A DNA stretch of 64,000 nucleotides from positions 8,021,215 through 8,085,214 of the forward strand of contig OX637346.1 in the NCBI GenBank assembly GCA_951799405.1, in the 5' to 3' direction. This document shows, one piece after another, positions 1 through 11,095 of the stretch. Both the position numbers and the translations under genes were made by a program. A model generated the notes under the pieces. The model was not told the DNA's origin. It saw only the letters and a list, made by a program, of their open reading frames with translations, and searched no databases. Position 1 is the stretch's first letter. Each line of letters opens with the position of its first letter. The stretch comes from Agapetus fuscipes. Its lineage: Eukaryota; Arthropoda; Insecta; Trichoptera; Glossosomatidae.

Positions 1-473
1 AACATGAGCGGCGAGGAGATGAATGTATTTTTTACGAATCAGCTGTGTTTGCGTCCGTGGAAATGTTTGCGGTACCTATAGTGGGTAGCTATGCAAAGCG
101 AACGAGGGAGATAAGCGAGCGCCGAAAGCGAAAACGAAATGAAAACACTCGTCATAGTAATGTACGTCGGTATATATAGAGCGATAAAAATATTGAACGA
201 AGCGATGCAGGTGAAATCGAATTATTTAGTACTCAAAAAATATTAACGTGTGTTTCTGATATGTAAAATAAGCTAAGGAATTTATTTAAGACTTTTTAAA
301 CAGGGATTTAATTGCAAGATAAGACAATTGCGAAATTTTTGTACATCCAGGAAGCCTTTTTATAAAGACACGACTGCTTCAAGGTGCTTACATACGTAGA
401 GTGCATGGAATAAGACGATGTTTTCGATGTTTGCAAATGTATTTTACTTCTGTAATGCAGGGGCGTGCATCCT
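1..473. other. No gene seen
   Basis: I see no long reading frame, repeat copy or RNA gene here. The sequence is somewhat less AT-rich than its right-hand neighbours at its very start. Confidence 0.6.
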
Positions 474-715
474 GTACCCTTAGTGCGAGTTGAAAAACTT
501 GAGTAAAGTAAAGTTTACGGAAAGTATTAAAAAGTGATTTTTTCCCAAAATCTGCCGTTTTGTTTCTTACGCTTTATGGTCTTAGCAAAAGAGTTACAGT
601 GATGAAGAAAATCAGGTTCAAACAAACAAAAACGGCAGATTTTGGGGAAAACCACTCTTTAATACTTTCCGTAAACTTTACTTCACTCAAGTTTTGCAAC
701 TCGCACTCACGGTAC
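474..715. repeat. Fold-back (hairpin) element, about 90-bp arms
   Basis: The left arm (about 474-568) and the right arm (about 621-715) are reverse complements with only scattered mismatches, around a loop of roughly 50 bp. Both ends carry the palindrome GTAC, followed by CCTTAGTGCGAG on the left and CCGTGAGTGCGAG on the right (reading inward). This looks like a MITE or fold-back DNA transposon. The superfamily is not assigned, because GTAC could be either a 4-bp target duplication or part of the terminus. Confidence 0.8.
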
Positions 716-809
716 TAAACAGGCACGTGGATTTACAATAAAGCAGACAAGAAATTACAAACAAAAATTAAACCTCAGAATACATAAAAACTTTTTCAAA
801 AACGATATA

Positions 810-1051
810 TTCCTTGACTTATAGGTTGGTATGAGGTTGACCACCCATACTGTAAAAAATGGTTCACTTTGCCAATGTCACCCCTGTTTCAGGGAATGTC
901 GGCAAGAGTTGCAGGGCTTATGTTCATTTGAGGTTTGGATTATATTTGTAAGTACACAATCAGCATTTGTAAGCGCGAACTACACGTGTTTGTTTGTGGG
1001 CATACATCTGAGAGCTTTGAATGAATATATCCTCGCAACTTAGATTATAGA
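810..1051 (+). mobile_element. GATTA-tail retroposon, near full length
   Basis: This copy starts with TTCCTTGACTTATAGG and continues through the family landmarks GGTTCACTTTGCCAATGTC and CTTATGTTCATTTGAGG, ending in CAACTTAGATTATAGATA. The same 5' boundary recurs in most copies in the window. A 70-codon open frame across it (831-1043) recurs in other copies and has no recognisable function; I take it as chance. Confidence 0.85.
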
Positions 1052-1667
1052 TATCAAATTAAAATTTATATCTCAATTGGTTCATTGTTAGAACACAAAT
1101 AAATTTCAAAGTTAAAAGAGAAAATATTTATTCTGAAGTTTATTTAACCCTAGCCAATGCACGCGCTTGTTCATTTAATAAATATTTTTATTCTATGTTC
1201 TAGTTGATATTGAGTAGGATTTTCTTTAATAATAATTTTACACATAATAAATACGTTTTAATAAAACATGCTTTAATAAAGCGGAAGAAAGTATGGAGAA
1301 GATAGAATAGATTTACTCACATGGTAAGGGTAGTTAGTTGTTCACGATTTTCTTTAGCCTGACCGAGCCTCATTCTGTCCGAGTATTTATTATTCATAGC
1401 CTTCAAGCGTGGAGCTGACCCCATAAAAAATAAGTGGCGTATCGATCCCGCGAAAATATTCCAACTATTTCTAATGGCTGACCTGAAAATCATGCTTCAT
1501 AATAAATCACCCTCACTTTGCGCCCCTACCCTTTTTTTATGTTATTCTTCTACTTCAAGCCATTTCTTGAATTTTTAAAATGGTCACTACTTACATTGCA
1601 TTTGATAAATTTTAATTACACATTATATAATATATTTCTTTATCCGTATATCATTTACTGTTACTGT
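1052..1667. other. AT-rich, no gene seen
   Basis: AT-rich sequence with many stops in all frames. I recognise no repeat copy. Confidence 0.55.
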
Positions 1668-1835
1668 ATCCTTCTGCCATTCCACTAGGGATGGCCGATA
1701 CCTGCGCAAATGTGTCTCCACTTTTTCTGTCTTTGCATATTTCTTTCATCTCTTCAATACTCATAACTTTCCTCATACATACTCTTCTCTTATTCTCACT
1801 CTGCAGGTTCCATTCTCATATTACTGTCAAGAATC
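1668..1835 (-). pseudogene. RTE-like LINE C-terminal relic
   Basis: The minus strand reads WNLQSENKRRVCMRKVM then SIEEMKEICKDRK. This closely matches the C-terminus of the RTE-like LINE frame at 42.8-43.4 kb (NIQSHNKRRACMKKVM, LEEMKEVCKDRK). Its downstream part matches the relic at 17.99-18.30 kb at the DNA level, so both are copies of one LINE subfamily. Only about 55 codons survive; the rest of the reverse transcriptase is absent. Confidence 0.7.
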
Positions 1836-1847
1836 TATCTATTACCT

Positions 1848-2084
1848 AAGTTGCAAATATGTATTGACATTAAAGCTCATATTATAAGCATGTCTACAAG
1901 CAGGCAAATGCAGGCAAATTCAGAAGCATGCTGCATGTGTATATACAAAATAAAAAAAACTTCATATGACCATAAACTTTGCAATTCTGTCGCCTTTCCT
2001 TAAAACGGGGTGGCATTGGCAAAAGTGAATCAAGTTTGTACAGCATGGGGGGTCAGCCTCATACCGACCTATAAGTCTCCTTAT
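1848..2084 (-). mobile_element. GATTA-tail retroposon, degraded copy
   Basis: Reverse-oriented copy. It begins at the tail side with TAAGTTGCAAATATGTATTG and ends with CAGCCTCATACCGACCTATA. The middle is disrupted around 1905-1975. Confidence 0.7.
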
Positions 2085-4639
2085 ATTATAAAAAGGAACC
2101 TCATAGAATTTCATAAAACGCCATATAGGGGTTTTTGTACTAAATTTCATAGGTTCATCTGAAATACAGTTTATCTTATCCTAAATGCATTTCTGCACGA
2201 TGAAGAGTAGTGTTTAATGATTATCTTTAAAATATGATATTTATTATAATTATTCAAAACATTTTTATGAAAAAAAATCTTAGAGCAACTTCAGAACTTC
2301 TCATATTGAAAAAAAACTAGAAATAATTGCGATGAAGAATTTAAATAAATTGTAAAAAAAAAACTGATTTATAAGTGTTGGATAATTCCTCAAACAACTT
2401 TATAAATGCCACACTAATTGAATTGAAATAAATTAATTTACACACTATACTTAGTCTGCCATAAATGGACAAAAGCAATAAATAAAATCATTATAAGTCA
2501 CGTGGGATGCCAGAATCCAAAAAGTGACACGAACTCTTTTATGAAAATGTTTTATTTTTTATGCTCGATCCAACAAATTGACGTACACATCTGAAATATT
2601 TTTGCATGGAGGTTTTTATGAATTATGTCTTGTTTAGTCGCCTACTTGAATTCTGGAATATTAGCATGATCTATAATGAAAAAAAAACCATAACAAACTA
2701 GCTTCTTTAAAAATATTTCAATTTTTGTGGTACCGAATATCCATAAATAAAACAAGAATAAGCTGGCGTTTCCGAATTTTAAATAAACTTAAATATATAA
2801 AAAAAATGTAAGATTACTGATACAGGATAAAAAAAATATATAGATAATGGAAACTGAGGTCAAATGAGGACATAAAGATCAAGAAAAATATAGGAGGAAA
2901 TTTTATACGGATTAATAAAAAACATTGAAGATTTTTGTTTAACTTTCACAAAAAACGAATTATTTTGAGGCAGTAAGTACCATATATCGTGTGTAGACAT
3001 ACAGCTACAATCTTTTAAACGATCATCCATCCAAGTATTAGTCGCACTAACTAACTATTGCTTCTGCCATCGAAAAAAGGAATGGGTTTAAAGGCAGATT
3101 ATTATTTTTCTTACATGTAAAATTTGATGCTAAAATTCATGTATATTGTTAAACAAAAAAATAATAGAAGCCTTGAGTTTTACAATAACGCATACTCTTT
3201 TAAATTAACATGCTTAATACAAGCGGCCGTAGGCTTGATTAAATTGCATGGATTATTCAAACTGTCATACAGTGTGTAGCCCATAAGTACCCAATTAATT
3301 GACCATTAAATCAAATGAGAGGAAATAAATAAAAAGTGAAATATTCTCAGCTCGCATATCAAAGATCCAGTAATTGTTTGTAATGCTACCTCATTTACGC
3401 CCCGAGCAGAAATGCGTGCAATCTATTTTGCTATGGAAAACGTTCGCAGGAATATCCTGGATATTGAATAGCGCATATGAGGATTCAATTAAAACGCCTG
3501 AAGGCAGCATAAAGAATGTTGAGTATCATGCCATCTTGATATGGTAGCAAGGTATTTTTATAAATATAGCTTTATTAAAAGCTTTTTCAGATTATCATTT
3601 TTAAATTGCGTCATAAACTGTGTTTTAAAAAAAAATAAAAACAGAATAAAACACATGTTACTGGTAGGTTTATTCAAATTCAAATTGTAAAAAGAAAACA
3701 TTTTAAATATTATCAACTACTTTCAATGCATACTGGTAACTCAAAGAACATTCTCTGATTTAAAAAAATGTAAATTTGTAATTTTTTGGGGTGGACCAAT
3801 TACAAAACGATAACCTCTTCCGACGAACGAAGCAGATAGAAAAGGTTCTGAATACTGTCAAGGAAAAAACTGAGAACGTTATTTTGGGATGCGATCAAAA
3901 AAGGAAACGCACGAGTTTTTAAATGATTCTAACAGAGAAAATTCTTGTAAGACGAAAGATACCCTGTTGTTATTTTCTGGCCAATCGTAAAGAGGGGAAA
4001 TTTCAAAAGAAGAAGAAAATTTGCTAAAAAGATAAATAAGATACACATTGTAAAGAAACATAATGGCTTAAATTATAGATGCAGATATCTTCTAATGAAA
4101 TTATTTATCCAAGATAAAATATATATGCGAGCGCTTAGGAACGACAGATGAAGGTCGTCTGCATTTTTGGAGAGTCAAAAAATTCACGTATAGAAACTCT
4201 AACGGATCAAATTCCGCCCAAGGATATGAACCGTGAGTCTGTTATTTTATTGTTTTTCAATTTTAAGAAGCTGGTAATATTTTCAACTGTTTTTATGGCT
4301 ATTTCCTGGAACGCTATTATTTCAAGAAATATAAAAATAGCTTTATGCGAGAATTTTGTTCCAGTTTTTGTTCTGCCTTGCCGACAAAGGGACTGTAAAA
4401 AATATGTATTATTTAATATTTGTATTTTATTTTATTTTCTGTCTACCAACTTAAGATCTAAGTATATTCACCAACACAGGAATTAGTTATGCTCTATTCT
4501 TAGTTTTGCACTGTTTTTAAATGTATCAATAAAAAAAACACACTCATAAAAATAAACATAATATGTTGGTATGTATTTCAAAAATAATTAAAATCCTTAT
4601 CGAAAATAATAGTATTATATACAAGGATAATTTATTTAT
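2085..4639. other. 2.5 kb AT-rich desert
   Basis: Only short open frames occur (60 codons minus at 3879-4061, 112 codons plus at 4148-4486). Neither shows a domain, signal peptide or coding-like composition, and both are rich in AT-derived residues (F, I, K, N, Y). No repeat family was recognised. Confidence 0.55.
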
Positions 4640-5664
4640 AAGGTACACATAATTGAAGAGCGCCGTTTTTGTGTGTGTCACACCTCAAGGGCCCTCTCAA
4701 ATCACGGATAAGATTTTTTGTAAAGATGCGTCTTTAGTGCTCCTTTAAAGACACCAACAGTTTCTGCCTTCCTCACATTAGGTGGTAGTCTGTTCCACTC
4801 CATTGGGCCCGCAAACCGGAAAGCACGGTCCCCAAAATTAGTGCGTGTCTGACGTGACGGCTGGACTAAGTCAACCACCCCACACCCTGCAGATCTGAGA
4901 GTTTGGCGTCTCAAATCTATCTCAATAGGTGAGAACATGTCAGACAGGTATGAAGGAGCCGTACCATTGACAGCTTTGTAAACCATCAAACAAACACGGT
5001 AGACCACCCTCTCCGGAAAACGAAGCCAATGCAGTTCTTTCAACAATGGAGTAATATGATTAAATTTGGACATCCCGAAAATGAGTCTTGCTGCAGAGTT
5101 CAGCACAGATTGTAGTCGGCTGAACTGTTTTTTCGGCTGACCTATATACAGCGTTGAGCAATAGTCAACCCGAGACATCACAAAAGCGTTAACCAGGGTC
5201 CTGACCGCCCCTGATGGTAAACATCTCCTGATTGCCTTAATCTGGCGAAGTTCAAAAAACGAGGAGGATACCGTGTTATTCAACTGCTCTCCCATTGTGA
5301 GGTTCCGATCCAGTGTGACTCCTAGAAGTCTCACTGAATCTGACGGCTGAATCAGCTGTCCCCCAATGGAGAGTGGTACGCGAGTTGTCAGGAGATGATC
5401 ACGCCTGGACGTAGCCGCCCACATAATTTCCGTCTTACCCATGTTAAGGATTAGGCGATTGCTTGTCATCCATTCACCGATCTCCGCAATGCAAGCTGCC
5501 ATTCTGTTACTGAGAGCTCCCGCCATGTGTGGTCGACACTGAGAGTAAATCTGCCAGTCATCTGCATATGCATGTGTAGTAAGGCTCCATTTCTCGACTA
5601 TGCTCTCAATGTCAGCCGTGTATAAAATAAATAGGATCGGTCCCAACACAGACCCCTGCGGCAC
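4640..5664 (-). mobile_element. 5'-truncated L2/Daphne-like non-LTR retrotransposon
   Basis: A minus-strand LINE remnant consisting of the 3' part of the reverse-transcriptase frame plus a short 3' untranslated end (about 4640-4701). The end, read on the minus strand, contains GAGGGCCCTTGAGGTGTGA followed by ACACACACAAAAACGGCGCTC. Nearly the same segment ends the SINE copies at 33.86, 52.39 and 63.80 kb. The 5' end stops inside the RT domain, the usual outcome of incomplete reverse transcription. Confidence 0.85.
4702..5664 (-). pseudogene. Reverse transcriptase fragment (L2/Daphne-like LINE)
   Basis: An uninterrupted 320-codon frame. It opens with VPQGSVLGPILFILYTADI (the palm segment before the active site; the first codon is GTG, so this is not a real start) and has the catalytic YADD in HAYADDWQIYS at about residues 31-34. 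It then follows the thumb and connector typical of L2/Crack/Daphne elements: RLLGVTLDRNLTM, SRVDYCSTLYIG, SAARLIFG, TPLLKELHWLRFPERVVYRV and FGDRAFRFAGPMEWNRLPP. It ends KTHLYKKSYP just before the 3' end. The endonuclease and N-terminal RT are missing, so it cannot act alone. The lack of stops suggests a fairly young insertion. Clade assignment is from motif memory, not from a tree. Confidence 0.85.
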
Positions 5665-5802
5665 AGTATTGTACTTACTTGATTTTTTTTTAACATAAAA
5701 CAGTTTATAATTCTGAAAAATTATGGATGATCTAAATCAGCAAAAATGAGTTTCCGATCTCTCGCCCAATATATTTTTTTAAAGAAATCGGTAGCTACAG
5801 CA

Positions 5803-6016
5803 ACGCAACGCAACTAAGCTACACATAATATGGTGTTACTTCTTGCCTGCGTTATCCCCGAAGGGGTCGCATGTGGCGATTCGTGACCTATTTATTTTTA
5901 CGAGTAAGGGAGCCGGCCTCTCACCAACCACTTTTTTTAGTAGAAGTGGGGGTTTCCCAACTCCCGGGGGGGGCTGGTTCTCATTTCTTGTGAACGCTGA
6001 GTAAACCTTGACCCTA
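5803..6016 (-). mobile_element. tRNA SINE family 1, headless copy
   Basis: The minus strand carries the body and 3' end of SINE family 1: the pieces CTCATTTCTTGTGAACGCTG, CCCCGAAGGGGTCGCATGTGG and AACGCAACGCAACTAAGCTA (as written on the plus strand). The tRNA-like head seen at 36.24 kb is absent, so the copy is 5'-truncated. Confidence 0.8.
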
Positions 6017-6974
6017 CCCCGTTTTTAAAGCAGAAAATATTTTTTTAAGACATAGAGGTCTTGAGGACAAAACAAATCGTTTAAAAATGGGACAGCCCCG
6101 TATAACATGGGACGTATCGTCAAAAGCATTGGCAGCAATAATTATTCATAAAACAATTTCTGCATACCTACTTAATAAAATCGTGTTTATTAGTGTTACC
6201 TCACATTTAATATTGAGCTATAAAATCACAATGTTGATTGTTTGTGTATTAACAATTCTATTGATTCTGTGATCTTTGAACAGCAATTTGATAAAGAATA
6301 GAAACAATATAATTATATTTGTCTGTATCTGCATAATTAAATGCGAACTAACCTTGAAGACCTCTCGTGGCCGCATTCCCTCCTGATACCTCCAACAATT
6401 ATTCTAAAGCTCTTCAGTGCTCTAAGTACAAAACGTAATATAAATGTGCAAAAGATAAGACACTCACTAGAGCCAACGTTTTAATTTCTATATATTCTTT
6501 GATATACGCTATTGTTGAGTTTAAACGTTAAGTTGTTTACTTGGTGCACTGTTCAGTTCAGACAGCGGTTTAATTAGTGGCGCCTGTATATCGAAACAAA
6601 TATATTTAAATTACAAATAATATACACAGAGGTTCGTATATTGTATTAAGTAGTACATACTTAGCAGTTCTTAATAACTTACTGAAGCGTTTTGATGTCA
6701 TTGAAATATGTTAATTTGGTTTGCCGTCAATGACATCTGTCTCCCGGGTGACATAAATTTAAATTAGTTTTTTGGCTTGCTGCATGCATTACATGCGAAA
6801 TTCCAATGGTGTTTTTTTTTAACATTCATTCAGTCGAAATGAATAAACCATACGGATATAATATTACTTCAAAATCATGTTATTCTAATGTATGCTTCTG
6901 AATGGGAAATTTCCATTGTAAGCGTGAAATTAATGTTAATTTAAAAAAGCGTAGGGAATCAGTTAAAAGAATAG
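6017..6974. other. No gene seen
   Basis: AT-rich. One 61-codon plus-strand frame (6087-6272) has no recognisable motif. Confidence 0.5.
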
Positions 6975-7100
6975 GTGGATGATGTTGACCAGTTTATGAG
7001 GATCAATGGGGTTGCTCAAGATAGGAAGACGTGGAAGAAATTAGGAGATATATATTTATGGAGGAAGAAAGGCCAAGAAAAATTCCAAGCCAAAAAATGA
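6975..7100 (+). pseudogene. LINE C-terminal relic
   Basis: The plus strand reads DDVDQFMRINGVAQDRKTWK then KLGDIYLWRKKGQEKFQAKK followed by TGA, with a stop just upstream of the first D. The pattern (W/R-D-D-V then a basic 'DR..W..L' end) is typical of the extreme C-terminus of RTE-like or endonuclease-reverse-transcriptase LINEs. Only about 41 codons remain. Confidence 0.5.
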
Positions 7101-9616
7101 TAGTTCGATCTTCGATTCAATTCAGTACCTTATTCGATAAAATATTTTAGTAAATTTTTTAGTTGATTTTGAGTTTCATTAAAACGAACAAATATGTTAA
7201 CCAGTCATAGACTACCATCTGATCTTGGAGTATATGGACCATCAATTCTTCGAGAACAAATACAGCAGGATTCGCAAGACAGTGGAAAGAACCAGAGTGG
7301 AAATCAAGGATTGAAGAAGGAAAACAACGGAGAAATATTGATTGATAAAAGTGGTGATGGTGAAACCAAGAATGATGTGTATTCTGTGTTGCAAAGACAT
7401 ATTTATATTTAAGCCTCATATTTAATGCACGCTCAGAAGTAGACACGTGTAATGATGATGTTAATTATTGTCTACTTTTCAACGGTTCAACAATTATATT
7501 TCATTCATTTTCAAGGAACCTCCGTATATTTATGAAATTTCATGAAAATTTCGCGCATGCAGTAACTTGTCGCATCATGTATTTATTTTCCATTAAAATG
7601 TTAGCTTTTGAAAATGTCAATGTACTTCCGTGTTGCTGCAATAACAATAATTTGCTTTTCAAATATTTATGCAAATAATTTCACACTCTGATGTAATAAA
7701 AAAAGAATAAAAAAACTGGTAGTGTCAATTTTAATGTATGCAAATAAATACGGATAATTTATCGCATGCAGATTCAAATAAATTGTTTTTAATATCCAAT
7801 TAAGATCATGTTTCTTGTTTAATTGAATATTCAAAAATAAAAATAAAAATGTTACGGGGAAGCGTAGAGCGATACAAATCCCCTACTTTTTTCAATACTT
7901 ATTGTTAATTTAATTTTATTTATTTTATTCAGAACTAGATTTCGTTTGAATCAAATCTCACGTCTATAAATCAGGCACACTCTTGTACAAAACTAAAAAG
8001 TTTTACATCATTTTGTCGCTATGGACAATGCAAAGGTGTGAAAAAATGTTTTATGTAGCAGTGTTGTTAAATAACACGAAATCCTTTATGTCAAATGCAT
8101 CTTAAACGAATTTCCACCCACCATCTTATTTACGATCGATTTGGACAATATAAATATTACCTATGCGTCATTTCGTGTTACGAAACATAAGAGTGATGTC
8201 TTGTGCAAAAATAACATAACAGCTGTCAATGATATTCAGAAACAGCAAACCCGTGGATTATCAGCCGACTAAAGGGAATTTTGCAAGCCTGAATGTGAAA
8301 ATCCAAAGTCAGCCGCATACCAGCATTTAATTAAGTAACATCTTCACCTCCTATCTTTTCTTTTAAGTGTCTTGTTAACGACGAACTCATTCTAAGTCAT
8401 TTCGTTAATTTTTCAATAAGATCCGAATATTCAAAATATTCCTCGGATTTTTTTCTTTCTTACAGCATTTATTCGGTACTCATAAGTCATAGGGCAAAGA
8501 TGGCACCAACAATGTATTATTTTTTATTATATATCATTAATAAATACACCCAAATACACATTAATACTGATATTAATTGTAGAAAATATTTCTTGTTGTA
8601 AAATTATTTTGCACCACAACCATTTTTAAAGCTGATTTTTTCTACATTGAAGTGGTCAAACTGGTCAAACACAAATCGATGATTTTAATGATCAATAAAA
8701 TCATTGTTTTTTATTTAACCCAAGCAAAATTTTATACCCTTCTAATTATTTAGCAGATTCAACCAATTTTGTAGGTGTGTTATCCTATTGTGCATTAAAA
8801 CGACGAGCTTACAGCGTATAGTATGTTAAAGATTAAAAAAAAAAAAATTGTATGGATGAGAGACTAGCGCCTCAGGCGATCAGATTTATGAGCAATCCGG
8901 CTGAATGATGACGTTAATTTTCGCGCCCTTTTCAATGTTCCAACCTCAATGAAATTAAGAGTTCTACTTGTTTAGGTAACTGAATGCTTATTTTATGAAT
9001 CACTTTGAATACGACTACAACAGAATATATGTTTCATTTTATTTGATGGAATAAATGTCAGATTTTATTAATGTACTCGTATGTAAGTATATACTAAAAT
9101 GCCCGTCTGAATCATACAATTCAAATGATAATTTCTGTCTAGGCACACCTAGATGGGTTCATAATTCTCAGCCTATGTAAAATATGTAACTCTTGCCTAG
9201 GCAATGGAAGTACATACAAAAGTATATAAATAAACGAGCTATATTATTAATAACTTGGAACTGGGTTTATGGTTAATGGCCTTGATTTTGATATTTAATG
9301 GGATTTTATAAGTTATCAATGTAAGTTCTAACAAATAAATACGTAGAGGGTATAGTTAGCACCCTTACTGTAATGGGAGAATTTTCTAATGTAAAATGTA
9401 TCATATATATGTACATGAAAATTGAATGACAGACTTTAAAATAAATGCAAATGATATACAACCATATTATCACATCGACACAGCTAAATTTTGCTCATTT
9501 TCGGAAAAAAAGTTAGACAATTTTGTTTAATTTGCTTACATATTTAGTAAGCCATTGAATTGTTGATCGATATCTTTTACAACAAATTGTACATAAAGTA
9601 TGTACCTACGTTTGAT
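7101..9616. other. AT-rich desert with one retroposon fragment
   Basis: No gene seen. A short minus-strand scrap of the GATTA-tail retroposon lies at about 7390-7450 (TTTAAGCCTCATATTTAATG, AGTAGACACGTGTAA). Overlapping open frames at 7159-7446 and 7194-7412 are on opposite strands of the same AT-rich DNA and show no motif. Confidence 0.5.
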
Positions 9617-9864
9617 CTATAATCAAAGTTGCAAAGATATATTACATTTAAAATTCATATTAAATGCATTCTCATAAGCAGACACGTATAAGTTCGCGCT
9701 TACACATGTGGCATGTGGACTCACAACAACATAAAAGCCCAATCTCAAATGAACATAACCCTGTAACTCTTGCCGACCTTCCCTGAAACAGGGGGAAATC
9801 GGCGAAATAAACCCTTTGTTACAGTATGGGTGGTCAGCCTCATACCAACCGATAAGTCAAGGAA
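9617..9864 (-). mobile_element. GATTA-tail retroposon, near full length
   Basis: The reverse-oriented copy runs from CTATAATCAAAGTTGCAAAG to ATAAGTCAAGGAAC, including the landmark TCTTGCCGACCTTCCCTGAA. Full-length 5' boundary. Confidence 0.85.
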
Positions 9865-10611
9865 CATACATATTTAATTAATTACAATGAGGTCTGCACG
9901 CGAATTGGCATAGACAACATTGTGTCGTCACCCGGCCGGATTGCTTAGAAAAATACAATATTTTTCACGACTGACGCACGACGAGAAAAAAATTCCACAT
10001 TAAAAAATGTTTCGAATGCATTGTATCTGAAATCATGATTCAACGTTTTGATGAAATAGAAAATGCAGTATAAGTAATATATTTTACGTATAGATACAAA
10101 AGTTTCCCTCAACAGTTTGTTTTCATTAGCACGATAGCGTAGTTGGCAAAACTGCAAAACTTTCCCCGTGATAACATTAAATAATTCGCATTCTTCTGCA
10201 TGCGACTTGATGATGCCTACATATGTACAAGCCAGGAAAATTCTTCAGATTAAATTTTCATCGCAGTAATGTAGTCTACGCGGGTACTTTGTTATCTCTC
10301 GTTTTAATGCCCCAAGCGGGCTTAGATAAGCACTCTTACACAACTTCCTGATTCATTAATTATATTGTATTTTAATCCATTTATAGAAATATTCTCTTAT
10401 ACTCGTAATTAGTTTATTTTGTGAACGAACTGACAGGTATTGGTCGGAACAAAGATTTTATGAACTGACACTTTATGTCAAGAACACAAATTAAAAATAT
10501 GAACTTATTGTTCTACGCGGTGATTTTAATTAAAAAATATTCACATTTGCATTTTAAACTCGAATTATATTAAAATATTAATTCCTTTACTAAACTAAGT
10601 TTTTTGACTAC
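9865..10611. other. No gene seen
   Basis: AT-rich unassigned sequence. A 70-codon minus frame at 9945-10157 shows no motif. Confidence 0.5.
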
Positions 10612-10815
10612 TAAGTTGGTGTGAGGCTGGCCTTAATGCTGTACAAACTTGGTTCACTTTTGCCAATGCCACCCCGGTTCCAGGGAAATACGGCAGCAGT
10701 TGCAAAGTTTATGTTCATGTGAGGTTTGGTTTATTTTGTATGTAGACATGAAACATGTGTCGGAAGCGTAAATTTACATATGCTTGCTTGTGGGCATGCC
10801 TTAAATATCAATATG
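10612..10815 (+). mobile_element. GATTA-tail retroposon, diverged copy
   Basis: This copy has TAAGTTGGTGTGAGGCTGGC in place of the usual start, then GGTTCACTTTTGCCAATGCC, a drifted centre, and GCTTGCTTGTGGGCATGCC near the 3' end. It is one of the older copies. Confidence 0.75.
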
Positions 10816-10870
10816 CATATTTTTTGTACACTGTAAATGCACTTAGTTTTCTGCTGTGTAACCGGAATAG

Positions 10871-11095
10871 TGTCGAACAATATAGTTTGTGTGTGGAACA
10901 ATCCATTATAGAAGTATGTATGTGGAATCTAGAACATGCAAGGATCGTCTCTTTCGTACCTATATAAACGAGCCGCAATGGTGCGGAAAGCAGGACGCTT
11001 GACACATTGTGACGCGAAGTCGATAGAGCTAGAGAAGTAGGTAACCGTATATTGTGCAAAATAAATCATGTTAAATAAATAAATCGCAGTTTAAT
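10871..11095 (+). promoter_or_regulatory. TATA promoter with downstream AATAAA; possible solo LTR
   Basis: CCTATATAAACGAGCC at about 10958-10973 is a strong TATA box in a less AT-rich patch. AATAAA signals follow 95-130 bp downstream (near 11061 and 11078). A TATA followed by closely spaced poly-A signals is the layout of a short Copia/Gypsy LTR, with a candidate 5' end TGTCGAACAATATAG at 10871. I could not find a matching TG...CA pair with a clear 5-bp duplication, so this is only a suggestion. A host promoter is the alternative. Confidence 0.3.

Noticed and set aside
831..1043. Small conserved protein encoded by the retroposon (MRLTTHTVKNGS type)
   Set aside because: Similar frames recur only because the DNA is repeated; stops and frame changes differ between copies.
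4148..4486. 112-codon plus-strand gene
   Set aside because: AT-biased composition (many F, I, K, N), no domain, no splice or regulatory context; expected by chance in 64 kb.
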